Positions 34,414 through 43,819 of a stretch of 64,000 nt of DNA are shown in pieces (within the stretch, counting starts at the first letter, position 1; every line of letters starts with the position of its first letter). The stretch comes from Marinarcus sediminis (GTDB taxonomy: Bacteria > Campylobacterota > Campylobacteria > Campylobacterales > Arcobacteraceae): positions 2,046,001 to 2,110,000 of the forward strand of contig NZ_CP182357.1 of NCBI RefSeq assembly GCF_048571275.1. Direction: 5' to 3'. Below the pieces are notes generated by a model. It was not told where the DNA came from. It made no database searches and saw only the letters and a list, made by a program, of their open reading frames with translations. Both the position numbers and the translations under genes were made by a program.

Positions 34414-34590
34414 ATATCTAGGTTACGCGGGATTTCCATTGTTGAGGGTCCGATACTGTATATGTGCGTGTAATTGTAGTTAAACGGTGTGCAGCGCTTG
34501 ATGTACAAAGTGCTCCTGAAGTGAAACTCTTACGTGCAGTCGTTGGCTTTTGTGGGCCATTTTGATGGTTAACGCCTACTTGGATATATA
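34414..34590 (+). ncRNA. ssrS: 6S-like regulatory RNA upstream of purD
   Basis: A 265-base gap without a gene whose GC content is higher than its surroundings. ATATCTAGGT (34414-34423) pairs with ACTTGGATAT (34578-34587), 10 bp with two G-U pairs, forming a closing stem. Inside, CCAT/ATGG and GGTCC/GGGCC make a second stem, then a large poorly paired region, then a terminal hairpin AGCGCTT/AAGTGCT. Size (about 175) and rod shape with a central bubble match 6S RNA, which binds RNA polymerase by imitating an open promoter. I recall a 6S gene next to purD in this group but cannot verify that. Confidence 0.72.
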
Positions 34591-34621
34591 CTACAATACA
34601 AATAATTTAAGGAATTTTATA

Positions 34622-35887
34622 GTGAATATATTGATACTTGGAAGCGGTGGAAGAGAGTACTCTATTGGTTTAGCCATATATAAAGAGAATAAACATAACT
34701 TATTTTTTATGCCAGGAAATGGCGCAACTTCTAATTTGGGTGAAAATATCAATATTGAAGATTATAATCAACTTGCCTCTTGGGCAATTGAAAACAACAT
34801 TGATTTAACCATTGTCGGTCCTGAAGCCCCATTGGTTGATGGTGTAGTAGATATATTTAAACAACAAAATTTAACTATTTTTGGACCAAGTGCAGCAGCA
34901 GCCAGACTTGAAGGTTCAAAAGTTTATATGAAAAATATTTTAAAAAAATATAACATTCCCACAGCTGCATTTCTTGAAACGAGCAATGAAGAAGAAGCCC
35001 ATGATTTTATTGATGGCATGAATCTGCCTATTGTTGTCAAAGCAGATGGTTTATGTGCAGGGAAAGGTGTTATTATTGCACAAAGTAAGAAAGAAGCCAA
35101 AGAAGCGGTTACAGACATGCTTAATGGAAGTTCATTTGGTGATGCGGGTTCGAGTGTGGTTGTTGAAGAGTTCTTAGATGGATATGAACTCTCTATTTTT
35201 GCCATTTGTGACGGGGATAATTATAAAATTTTACCTGCTGCTCAAGATCATAAAAGAATAGGGGATGGCGATACTGGACCAAATACTGGTGGAATGGGTG
35301 CGTATGCTCCAACTCCATTGGTTAACGAGGATATTTATAAAAAAGTAGAAGAGAGAGTTATTAAACCAACATTAGAAGGAATGAAAAAAGAGGGTGCTCC
35401 TTATGAGGGTGTTCTTTTTATTGGTGTCATGGTGGTTAAAGGTGAGCCTATTATTTTGGAATACAATGTACGATTTGGTGATCCTGAATGTGAAATTTTA
35501 ATGCCATTACTTGAAACACCTGTTTCAGAGCTTTTTTACAAAGGTGCAACAAAAAACTTGGACTCATTGGAAATCAAAATCAAAAATGAATACAGCGTGG
35601 GGGTGGTGATGGCCAGTGCCAATTATCCATATTCAAGCAGTGAACCAGCACAGATTATTATAGATGATATTGTTGATGAAGATATTTTAAACAATACCCA
35701 TATCTCTTTTGCAGGAGTGAGTCAAGAAGATGGCGTGCTTTTTGCAACAGGAGGGCGTGTGTTGGTTTGCGTAGGTTCAGGTAAAACAATTAAAGAGGCT
35801 CGAAATCGGGCATATGCATTATGTGGACAAGTGCATTATGTTGGAAAAAAATGCAGAACCGATATTGCATATCAAGCCTTAAAGTAA
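34622..35887 (+). CDS. purD: Phosphoribosylamine-glycine ligase PurD
   Basis: 421-residue ATP-grasp enzyme of purine synthesis. Motifs: ILILGSGGREYSIGLAI, GPEAPLVDGV, VVKADGLCAGKGVI, DHKRIGDGDTGPNTGGMGAY, and RFGDPECE. I use GTG at 34622 (AAGGA 8 bases upstream); the frame opens 24 codons earlier, inside the RNA gene, without a binding site. Directly downstream of the 6S-like RNA, so part of its expression may come from readthrough. Confidence 0.96.
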   Translation: MNILILGSGGREYSIGLAIYKENKHNLFFMPGNGATSNLGENINIEDYNQLASWAIENNIDLTIVGPEAPLVDGVVDIFKQQNLTIFGPSAAAARLEGSKVYMKNILKKYNIPTAAFLETSNEEEAHDFIDGMNLPIVVKADGLCAGKGVIIAQSKKEAKEAVTDMLNGSSFGDAGSSVVVEEFLDGYELSIFAICDGDNYKILPAAQDHKRIGDGDTGPNTGGMGAYAPTPLVNEDIYKKVEERVIKPTLEGMKKEGAPYEGVLFIGVMVVKGEPIILEYNVRFGDPECEILMPLLETPVSELFYKGATKNLDSLEIKIKNEYSVGVVMASANYPYSSSEPAQIIIDDIVDEDILNNTHISFAGVSQEDGVLFATGGRVLVCVGSGKTIKEARNRAYALCGQVHYVGKKCRTDIAYQALK

Positions 35888-35894
35888 AGCTTTC

Positions 35895-36341
35895 ATGAAC
35901 TACGAAAAACAAACAGACAATCAAAATTTAGAGCTTGCTTCCATTGGTTCAAGAGTGAAAGCATTTATCATTGATGATGTGTTAATCAGTTTGGTCTTTT
36001 TTTTGATTTATTGGGAGTATTTGTTCTCAAATGAGACTGATTTAACAACAATGTTGCGTATTATAAATGATAATGTCATGCAAATTTTGATGATGAAATT
36101 TGTTTATCAAGGGTTTTTTGTTTGGTATTATGGGGCAACATTGGGAAAAATTGTTGCAAAAATTAGAATAGTTGATTACAACGATTTTGGTCGAGTCAAT
36201 TTTTTCAATTCATTTGTCCGTTCATTTTTTAGAATCCTAAGTGAAATGTTTTTTTATATTGGATTTATATTGGCTTTTTTTAATGAGGGGAAACAGACAT
36301 TACAAGATAAAATGGGTAGGACACTGGTAATCAATGCTTAA
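35895..36341 (+). CDS. RDD family membrane protein
   Basis: 148 residues with three or four membrane helices. The first helix starts with SIGSRVKAFIIDDVLISLVF, the Arg-Asp-Asp pattern of the RDD family, and a later GATLGKIVAKIRIVDYNDFG is also typical, as is KQTLQDKMGRTLVI at the end. Function unknown (transport of small ions is suggested for some). It starts 7 bases after purD and overlaps lptD by 8 bases, a common position for this family beside lptD in related genomes, as I recall. Confidence 0.85.
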   Translation: MNYEKQTDNQNLELASIGSRVKAFIIDDVLISLVFFLIYWEYLFSNETDLTTMLRIINDNVMQILMMKFVYQGFFVWYYGATLGKIVAKIRIVDYNDFGRVNFFNSFVRSFFRILSEMFFYIGFILAFFNEGKQTLQDKMGRTLVINA

Positions 36342-38430
36342 AAAATTCATTCTATTGTTAATTATATTAATTAACGTTAACGCACAAGAAAAATCAGAAG
36401 AGAAGTATCAAATCAATGCAAAAAATGTTGACAGTAAAAATGATATTATTACAGCAAGCGGTAACGTAGTAATATTTTCAAAAACATACTATATTACTGC
36501 TGATAAAGCCATTTATGATAAAACCAATCAAACATTTGAGTTGTTTGATAATGTTGTGATATTAAAGAACAATATATTGCAAGCGCAAAGCAATTATGCC
36601 TTTGTTAATATGCAAGATGAATCAATGATTCAAAATCCTATTTTAATGTTGGATACATCGACAAATCTTTGGATTAACTCTAAAACATCTGAAAAGAAAA
36701 ACAGTGAATTTAATTTGGACAGTTCAATTCTTTCAAGTTGTAATTGTGAAGATCCTGCTTGGAGTATAAAATTCTCAAGTGGTGATTATGACAGTGAAGA
36801 TAAATGGATCAATACATACAATACAAGACTCTATATTAAATCTGTACCTGTTTTTTATACCCCTTATTTTGGATTTTCAACGGATAAAACAAGAAGAACA
36901 GGATTACTGCAACCAACGGTTGGATACTCCAATAGTGAAGGGTTTTTGTATTCACAGCCGTTATACATTGCTCCGCAAGCCAACTATGATGTTGAATTTG
37001 TCCCTCAAATAAGAACAAACAGAGGGAGTGGAATTTATGCTTATTTGAGATGGGCAGACTCTCAATACTCTATGCTTAAATTAAAAAGTGGAATTTTTGT
37101 TGAAGAGGGTGACTATTTTCAAGATAAAGATTTGGAAAATAAGAAACATTTTGGTTGGAGTGTGGATTATGAAAGAAGTAAGCTTTTTTCAAATAATAAT
37201 GATGATAATCAAGATGGTTTATATTTAAGTGCAAATTGGCTCAATGATGTTGAATATTATAATTTAGAGTCTCAAGGGTACGACCAAACATACAAAAAAA
37301 GAGTGGAATCTAAACTAAACTATTTCTATAAAACAGCAGAGTATTTTGGTGGAATTTATTTGAGACACTATTTGGATACAGATTTAGCCAATAATGATAC
37401 AACAATACAACAACTGCCTCAAGTACAATTGCATAAATTTTCACAACCTGTTTTTTTAGATAAATTACTCTACTCTACAGATTTAAAATATACCAATTAT
37501 AGCAGACCGCTAGGACTTGAAGCTCAACAATATGATCTGTCAGTGCCAATTTATTATGGCTTTTCTCTCTTTGATGATTATTTAAAAGTGACGTTTAAAG
37601 AAGAGTTGGGATTGACCCATATAAAATATGCCAATGGAACAACAGATTATAAAGATGGTACATTTGTTCATAATAAACACATCATCTCTGTAGGAACAGA
37701 TCTACTTAAACCTTATGAGAACTATTTGCATACGATAAACTTTAGTAGTGAGTTTGCTATTCCAAACAGTGTTAAAAAAAGTGGAGATTTATACTCTATG
37801 ACAAACAGTAGCAGTGAATTGAGACCTTATCCTGTAACTCAAGATCAAAAGACATTGACTTTCTCTTTAAATCACTCTTTATTTGACAGAGAAGATTTGA
37901 AACAAATTATCAATCATAAAATAAAACAAGCCATCATTTATGATGAATTTGATGAAGGAACATTATCAGATTTAGAGAATGAAATTACTTTTAACTATAT
38001 TTTAGGAAGAATCTCAAATCGAATTAAATACAGCAATCAAGACAATGAAATGATTGAATCTTCATCTAATTTTACATTAGAGTATGATTGGTTTAAATTT
38101 AATTCTGGTTATTATATGTCAAAAAACACTCCTCATTCCGGGAAAGAAGAGTTAGAATCATATACCTTTGGAGCTACTGCACGATTTGCACGAGATTATG
38201 AGTTTACCTATGCGCTTAATTATAATGTAAATGACAGTGTAAAAAGTAAAGAGTCATACACTTTAACTATTAATGACAAATGTTGGACAATTAATATGCA
38301 ATATACCAATGATTTAGTTACCGCAGCAAGTAAAACTGAGGATGCCATACGACAAAATGTAATCTATTTTAACATTGAACTTAAACCAATTGGTGGAATT
38401 AAACAGTCATATAAAGTCAGTGGAGATTAA
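36334..38430 (+). CDS. lptD: LPS assembly outer membrane protein LptD
   Basis: 698 residues. Signal peptide (FILLLIILINVNA, cleavage before QEKSEE), then an N-terminal OstA/LptA-like jelly roll (INAKNVDSKNDIITASGNVV), then the 26-strand barrel with the conserved patches VPVFYTPYFGF and TRRTGLLQPTVGY. It inserts lipopolysaccharide into the outer leaflet. The two Cys of the CNCED stretch may form the family disulfide. Overlaps the RDD gene, and the next gene follows 1 base after the stop. Confidence 0.93.
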   Translation: MLKKFILLLIILINVNAQEKSEEKYQINAKNVDSKNDIITASGNVVIFSKTYYITADKAIYDKTNQTFELFDNVVILKNNILQAQSNYAFVNMQDESMIQNPILMLDTSTNLWINSKTSEKKNSEFNLDSSILSSCNCEDPAWSIKFSSGDYDSEDKWINTYNTRLYIKSVPVFYTPYFGFSTDKTRRTGLLQPTVGYSNSEGFLYSQPLYIAPQANYDVEFVPQIRTNRGSGIYAYLRWADSQYSMLKLKSGIFVEEGDYFQDKDLENKKHFGWSVDYERSKLFSNNNDDNQDGLYLSANWLNDVEYYNLESQGYDQTYKKRVESKLNYFYKTAEYFGGIYLRHYLDTDLANNDTTIQQLPQVQLHKFSQPVFLDKLLYSTDLKYTNYSRPLGLEAQQYDLSVPIYYGFSLFDDYLKVTFKEELGLTHIKYANGTTDYKDGTFVHNKHIISVGTDLLKPYENYLHTINFSSEFAIPNSVKKSGDLYSMTNSSSELRPYPVTQDQKTLTFSLNHSLFDREDLKQIINHKIKQAIIYDEFDEGTLSDLENEITFNYILGRISNRIKYSNQDNEMIESSSNFTLEYDWFKFNSGYYMSKNTPHSGKEELESYTFGATARFARDYEFTYALNYNVNDSVKSKESYTLTINDKCWTINMQYTNDLVTAASKTEDAIRQNVIYFNIELKPIGGIKQSYKVSGD

Positions 38431-38431
38431 G

Positions 38432-39082
38432 ATGAAACTCAATAAAAAATATTTTAAAAACAGAGAAGATGCCGTCTTAAAACTCATTGATGTTCTTCCT
38501 TCTGATACCATGAAATTTGAAGATTGGATTGTAATTGCTACATCAGCAGGCAGTGTTCCTATTGCGTTTGAATTATCAAAAATATTAAAAGCATCCTTTG
38601 ATTATATGTTTTCACATAAAATTGAAGCCCCCAATAATCCAGAGTGCGAAGTTGCAATTGTAACAGAAAGTGAGGAAGTTGTTATTCATGAGGAGTTGGT
38701 AAAAGCATTTGATATCAGTTTGGATTTTATATTTGCTAAAGCCAAAAATGTATATGAGAATGAGGTTTTGAAGTATATTCAAAAATATAGAAAAGGTGAA
38801 AGATTGTCAGATCTTCATAATAAAAATGTATTGTTGGTTGATGAAGGTTTAAATACCAGCTTGACCATGATGGCATGTATTAAAACAGCTATAAATTTAA
38901 AAGCAAAATCAGTCTCTGTGGCAGTCCCTATACTTCCAACAGTGAGTGCACCTATTATTGAATCGATTGCGGATGATTTATATTATGTTAAAAAACTTGA
39001 CCATTTTGTGAGTATAGATTTTTATTATGAAGAGTTAGAAGATATCACTTTTGAAAAAATAGAAAAAATTATTAAAGGATAA
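38432..39082 (+). CDS. Phosphoribosyltransferase-like protein
   Basis: 216 residues. ATG at 38432 has GGAG six bases upstream; the frame opens earlier inside lptD. Type I PRTase fold: an N-terminal TSAGSVPIAFELSKI loop and the PRPP loop NKNVLLVDEGLNTSLTM. In active enzymes that loop usually reads DD/DE-x3-TG-x-T; here the Gly after Thr is Ser, so activity is uncertain. The insert between (HKIEAPNNPECEVAIVTES) resembles ComF/YhfF-type predicted PRTases. Co-transcribed with pnp, 3 bases on, which suggests nucleotide or RNA metabolism. Confidence 0.78.
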   Translation: MKLNKKYFKNREDAVLKLIDVLPSDTMKFEDWIVIATSAGSVPIAFELSKILKASFDYMFSHKIEAPNNPECEVAIVTESEEVVIHEELVKAFDISLDFIFAKAKNVYENEVLKYIQKYRKGERLSDLHNKNVLLVDEGLNTSLTMMACIKTAINLKAKSVSVAVPILPTVSAPIIESIADDLYYVKKLDHFVSIDFYYEELEDITFEKIEKIIKG

Positions 39083-39085
39083 TAG

Positions 39086-41266
39086 ATGTCAACCGTTTGT
39101 GAATTTGAATTATGTGGAAAACAAGAGATATATGAATTTAACAAAGTTGCAAAACAAGCCAATGGTTCAGTTTTAGCCCAATTAGGTAAAGCAGTTGTTT
39201 TAGCAACTGTTGTAAGTGAATTTGATAATCCAGTTGAAGAAGATTTTACGCCTTTAACTGTACAATATCTTGAAAAAACTTATGCTGCAGCAAAACTTCC
39301 AGGGGGATTTTTTAAAAGAGAATCCAAACCCAGTGAATTTGAAACCCTAACAGCAAGAGTGATTGACCGAAGTTTAAGACCATTGTTTCCAAAAGGGTAT
39401 GTTTATCCTACTACTATAACCGTAATTGTTTTAAGTGCAGACAAAGATGTTGATCTTCAAGCATTGGCATTGAATGCCGCATCTGCTGCATTATATACAT
39501 CTGACTTACCTATTAAAAAATCAGTTGCTGGTGTACGAGTTGGTAAAATAGAAGGAGAGTATGTTGTTAACCCAACAGAGACTCAAATGAATCAGTCAAC
39601 ACTGGATTTATATGTGGCTGGATCTAAAGAAGAACTTCTTATGATTGAGATGAAATCTATTTCATCTGAAGATATGATTGAAGTGGATATTGAAGCATTT
39701 ACAAAAGTTCATAAAGCCAATGAAATGAATGAAGAAGAACTGGTAAAAGCCATTTCTATTGCACAAGAAGCCCTAAAAGAAGCCAATGAAGCATATGAAG
39801 CTGGTTTTGAATCGGCTTGTAAGGAAGCTAAAGATGTTGAATTGGTTGAATTTAGTATCGCTGAATCTGTTATTACTTACGTCAGAGATACTTATATGGC
39901 GAACATTAAAGAAGCAATTAAAAAATTGGCTAAAAGCGAAAGAGCAACGGAACTTAAAGATGTCGCTAAACTGATTTCACAAGATGAATACTCATTGAAG
40001 CATGAAATTTCATTAAAAGATATTTATGAAGCAGTCTCTATTGTTAAAAGAGAAATTGTGAGAAATATGATTGTTGTTGATAAGCTAAGAGCAGATGGAA
40101 GAGGACTTAAAGATGTAAGACCCATTTCTATTGATGTGAATATTTTACCTTCAACACACTCTTCATGTCTGTTTACAAGGGGTGAGACGCAAGCTTTGGT
40201 TGTTGGTACCTTGGCTGATTCAAAAGGTGGTCAAATGTATGAACGACTGACTGAAAAATCAACCATGACTGAAAACTTTATGGTTCATTACAATTTTCCA
40301 GGTTTTTCAGTGGGTGAAGCTAAACCAATGTTCAGTGTAGGAAGAAGAGAGTTAGGACATGGGAACTTAGGGAAAAGAGCATTAGAATCATCAATTGATG
40401 CAAGTTTTACAGATACTATCAGATTGGTGTCTGAAATTTTAGAATCAAATGGTTCGTCATCTATGGCAACGGTTTGTGGGGGTTCTATTGCTTTAAAAGC
40501 AGCAGGTGTTCCTATCTCATCTTTGGTTGCAGGTGTTGCAATGGGAATGGTGGTTGAAGGCAACAGCTATTCAGTACTTACTGATATTATGGGACTTGAA
40601 GACCATGATGGAGATATGGACTTTAAAGTTGCTGGTTCACGAAATGGAATCACTGCATTACAAATGGATATCAAGTTGGGTGGGATTGAATTATCGGTTC
40701 TAAAAGAGGCTCTTTTGCAAGCAAAAGAGGGAAGAGAACATATATTAAGCATTATGGAAGAGGCGGTTAAAGAGATTGTTCCAAGTGAAGCATTACCGTT
40801 AATAGAACAATTTGCGATTGACCCAAGTAAATTTATGGCTATTATTGGAAAAGCTGGATCAACAATTAAAGAGATTATTGAAAGATTTGAAGTCTCAATT
40901 GATTTGGACAGAGATACGGGTAATGTAAAAGTCAGTGGTGAGAAAAAAGAGAATGTTTTAGGAGCTTGCGAGCATATTAAAACCATTTCAAATAATGCAC
41001 CAGCTGGAAGAAAAATGAGTAAAAATCTTGACTTTGAAAAAGTATATAAAGTGGATGATATTTTAACAGGAAAAGTTGAAAGAATCACAGAATTTGGAGC
41101 CTTTGTTGCACTTCCTGAAGGGGGAGAAGGATTACTTCATATTTCAAAAATTTCTAAAGAGAGAGTCAAAAATGTCAGCGATGTTTTAAATGTTGGTGAC
41201 AGCGTAGAAATAAAAGTTTTAAACGTTAAAAAAGACAGAATTGAACTGGCATCAGCTGGTTTATAA
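39086..41266 (+). CDS. pnp: Polynucleotide phosphorylase
   Basis: 726 residues. 3'-5' phosphorolytic exoribonuclease of the RNA degradation system. Two RNase PH domains (first with KTYAAAKLPGGFFKRE, second with RGETQALV and the ALEDHDGDMDFKVAGS metal site), a helical insert, a KH domain (MAIIGKAGSTIKEI) and a C-terminal S1 domain (GKVERITEFGAFVALPEG). Length normal. ATG 3 bases after the phosphoribosyltransferase-like gene. Confidence 0.97.
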   Translation: MSTVCEFELCGKQEIYEFNKVAKQANGSVLAQLGKAVVLATVVSEFDNPVEEDFTPLTVQYLEKTYAAAKLPGGFFKRESKPSEFETLTARVIDRSLRPLFPKGYVYPTTITVIVLSADKDVDLQALALNAASAALYTSDLPIKKSVAGVRVGKIEGEYVVNPTETQMNQSTLDLYVAGSKEELLMIEMKSISSEDMIEVDIEAFTKVHKANEMNEEELVKAISIAQEALKEANEAYEAGFESACKEAKDVELVEFSIAESVITYVRDTYMANIKEAIKKLAKSERATELKDVAKLISQDEYSLKHEISLKDIYEAVSIVKREIVRNMIVVDKLRADGRGLKDVRPISIDVNILPSTHSSCLFTRGETQALVVGTLADSKGGQMYERLTEKSTMTENFMVHYNFPGFSVGEAKPMFSVGRRELGHGNLGKRALESSIDASFTDTIRLVSEILESNGSSSMATVCGGSIALKAAGVPISSLVAGVAMGMVVEGNSYSVLTDIMGLEDHDGDMDFKVAGSRNGITALQMDIKLGGIELSVLKEALLQAKEGREHILSIMEEAVKEIVPSEALPLIEQFAIDPSKFMAIIGKAGSTIKEIIERFEVSIDLDRDTGNVKVSGEKKENVLGACEHIKTISNNAPAGRKMSKNLDFEKVYKVDDILTGKVERITEFGAFVALPEGGEGLLHISKISKERVKNVSDVLNVGDSVEIKVLNVKKDRIELASAGL

Positions 41267-41339
41267 TTTTTATATTAAATTAATACTTCTTTCGTTATTA
41301 TATAGCTAATATAACCAAAGAGGGTAACAAGGGGTTTTT

Positions 41340-41708
41340 ATGTCAAAGCTTTTGATTGTAGATGATTCAACAATGTTAAGAGACATGTTAAATTATGCAT
41401 TAAATGAAGGTGGTTATAGTGATGTAACTGAAGCAATCGATGGGATTGATGGTTTGGAAAAAGCCAAAAATGCGCTTTATGACCTTATTATTACCGACAT
41501 TAACATGCCAAATATGGATGGAATAACATTGATTGCAGAGCTGAGAAAACTTCCTCAATACAGTTCAAAACCAATTTTGGTATTGACAACTGAAAGAAGT
41601 GATGAGATGAAAGTCAAAGGGAAAGCAGCAGGTGCTACTGGTTGGATTGTTAAACCATTCGTTCCAGATCAGTTGTTAAAAGCGGTAAATATCGTATTAA
41701 GTCGTTAA
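41340..41708 (+). CDS. CheY-like response regulator
   Basis: 122 residues, a single receiver domain: acidic pair in LIVDDSTM, phosphoacceptor Asp in LIITDINMPNMDG, Thr in VLTTERS and Lys in IVKPFVPDQL. Nearly certainly the partner of cheA, whose start is 29 bases downstream. It may act as the motor regulator or as a phosphate sink; other cheY genes could exist elsewhere. AGGGG near -12 provides the binding site. Confidence 0.9.
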   Translation: MSKLLIVDDSTMLRDMLNYALNEGGYSDVTEAIDGIDGLEKAKNALYDLIITDINMPNMDGITLIAELRKLPQYSSKPILVLTTERSDEMKVKGKAAGATGWIVKPFVPDQLLKAVNIVLSR

Positions 41709-41737
41709 TATAATTACATAATTTTAGAAGGTGCAAT

Positions 41738-43816
41738 ATGTCTAATTTTGATATATCTAAATACAGAGAAATGTTTCTAGAAGAAGCCGTTGAGCTTTTT
41801 GAATCAGCTGACAATGTTTTACTCGAAGCGGAGAGTAATGGTTCTTTAACAGAAGAAGAAATGGGACAACTTTTTAGAGATGTTCATACATTAAAAGGAA
41901 GTGGTGCCTCTGTTGAGTTGGCATTGTTTGCTGAGTTTACTCATGATGTTGAAAACATGATGGATAAACTAAGAAATCATAAAATTGAATTTGTACCAGA
42001 GATGGTAGATACTTTGATGGATGGTTTAGATGTCATGAAAGAACTTCTTGAATTAGAAGTTGCAGAAGATCTTACACGAGAAAAATTTGAAGAGATGACA
42101 AAAGATTTATTGAGTGATATTCGTGCGTATATTAATGGTGGATCTCCTGCTGGTGCGACACCTGCACCTGCAGAACCTGTTGCTCAAAAACCTCAAGAAG
42201 TTGCTGCTCCTACAAGCAAAAATGATATGTTTGAAGAACAAAGTAATAGTAAAGATGTTCCTTATGGTTTTTTTGATGAAGGGGAATCCAATGCTTCAAA
42301 TGATTACCGTTCGCAACCGTATGGTTTTTTTGATGAAACAGTTATCAATGATGAAAGTGGTAATTTTGGATTTTATGATGAAGATTTATATGACAGTAAA
42401 ACTCAATCAAAAAGAGTTCCAAAAGAGAGCACGGATGATTTTGGATTTTTTGATGAAATGCCTGCTCTTAACCCAAATGGAACAGTTACTCCGGTGGATG
42501 CCCCAACAACAGAAAGTGCTCCAAAAGCCCCAGTAGCTCCAGCAGCCACGGCTGTTAAAAAAAGAGAAGAGAGAGAAGGAAAAGCTGAAAAACCAACTGC
42601 TACAACAAATAACATCAGAGTTAATTTAGATAAAATTGATCTTTTGATGAATAACGTAGGAGATTTGGTTATTACTAATGCGATGTTAACGCAGTTTACT
42701 ACGACGATAGAAGATTCAAAAACAAGAGTATCTGTTCTTGAAAGATTGGAACTGCTTGAAAGACATATTCGAGATATGCAAGATTCAATCATGAGTATCC
42801 GAATGGTTCCAATGGAATCGATTTACTCAAAATTCCCTAAAGTTGTAAGAGATATCTCTAAAAAACTGGGTAAAAAAGTTGAATTTAAGCATTATGGTGA
42901 CAATGTTGAAATTGATAAAGCCATGATTGAAGGTTTAACGGATCCTTTAATGCATATTATCAGAAATTCATTGGATCATGGTTTGGAAACGCCTGAAGAG
43001 AGAGTAAAAGCGGGGAAAGATGAAGTTGGATTTATTACCATCAGTGCTGAACAAGCCAATGGTCAAATGATCATTACGATTTCAGATAACGGTAAAGGAA
43101 TCAATTCAGAAAAAGTTGCTCAAAAAGCGTTTGAAAATGGACAAATTGATGAAAACCAACTCTTAACTATGACAGATAACGATAAAGCAATGTTGGTTTT
43201 TGGAGCAGGGGTTTCAACGGCGGATGTTATTACTGATATCTCAGGTCGTGGTGTTGGAATGGATGTTGTTAAAACCAATATTCAAAAACTTGGTGGTGCC
43301 ATTAAACTTGATACGGGTGTTGGTATTGGAACAACGATTACAATTGTGCTTCCTTTAACACTTGCTATTCTTGATGGGTTGGATATTGCTGTTGGTAAAC
43401 ATAAATATATTTTACCATTGAGTTCTATTGTAGAATCACTTCAACCAAGCAATGACATGATTAAACGAATTGGAGATGGAACGCAAGATCTCTTGATGTT
43501 AAGAGAAGAGTTTATTCCTGTTGTTAAAATCTATAAATTGTTTGGAATTGAACCAAAATATAAAGATATTGAAGAGGGTATGCTGATTGTTGTTAAATCA
43601 GGAAACGTTAAAGTCGCCTTATTTATTGATGAGTTTTTACATCAACATCAAGTGGTTGTTAAACCTTTAGATAAAAACTTTAGAAGTGTTGAAGGAATAG
43701 GTGCTGCAACAGTAAGAGGGGATGGAAGTATTGGTCTTATTCTTGACGTTTTAGGAATTATTAGTGCTCAGAAAAAAGTTGAAAAACATATGATAGAGGG
43801 GAAAAGGGCTTCTTAA
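41738..43816 (+). CDS. cheA: Chemotaxis histidine kinase CheA with GFFDE-repeat linker
   Basis: 692 residues. P1 (HPt) with phosphoacceptor His50 (FRDVHTLKGSGASVE), a long Pro/Ala- and Asp/Glu-rich linker, dimerisation helices (about 300-345), the kinase core (HIIRNSLDHGLE, DNGKGIN, GRGVGMDVV) and the C-terminal CheW-like domain (LSSIVESLQPS to the end). There is no receiver domain, unlike Campylobacter CheAY. In the linker four similar motifs occur: YGFFDE at 176, YGFFDE at 195, FGFYDE at 210 and FGFFDE at 235. A P2 domain is not evident there. Downstream cheR starts 3 bases after. Confidence 0.95.
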   Translation: MSNFDISKYREMFLEEAVELFESADNVLLEAESNGSLTEEEMGQLFRDVHTLKGSGASVELALFAEFTHDVENMMDKLRNHKIEFVPEMVDTLMDGLDVMKELLELEVAEDLTREKFEEMTKDLLSDIRAYINGGSPAGATPAPAEPVAQKPQEVAAPTSKNDMFEEQSNSKDVPYGFFDEGESNASNDYRSQPYGFFDETVINDESGNFGFYDEDLYDSKTQSKRVPKESTDDFGFFDEMPALNPNGTVTPVDAPTTESAPKAPVAPAATAVKKREEREGKAEKPTATTNNIRVNLDKIDLLMNNVGDLVITNAMLTQFTTTIEDSKTRVSVLERLELLERHIRDMQDSIMSIRMVPMESIYSKFPKVVRDISKKLGKKVEFKHYGDNVEIDKAMIEGLTDPLMHIIRNSLDHGLETPEERVKAGKDEVGFITISAEQANGQMIITISDNGKGINSEKVAQKAFENGQIDENQLLTMTDNDKAMLVFGAGVSTADVITDISGRGVGMDVVKTNIQKLGGAIKLDTGVGIGTTITIVLPLTLAILDGLDIAVGKHKYILPLSSIVESLQPSNDMIKRIGDGTQDLLMLREEFIPVVKIYKLFGIEPKYKDIEEGMLIVVKSGNVKVALFIDEFLHQHQVVVKPLDKNFRSVEGIGAATVRGDGSIGLILDVLGIISAQKKVEKHMIEGKRAS
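42263..42457 (+). repeat. Four GF(F/Y)DE repeats in CheA linker
   Basis: Codons 176-181, 195-200, 210-215 and 235-240 of cheA encode YGFFDE, YGFFDE, FGFYDE and FGFFDE, spaced 15-25 residues apart in otherwise disordered sequence. Confidence 0.9.
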
Positions 43817-43819
43817 TAT

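Noticed and set aside
34550..34621. 24-residue N-terminal extension of PurD
   Set aside because: It lies in the 6S-like RNA and has no binding site; GTG 34622 has AAGGA at the right distance and begins the conserved VNILILGSGGRE.
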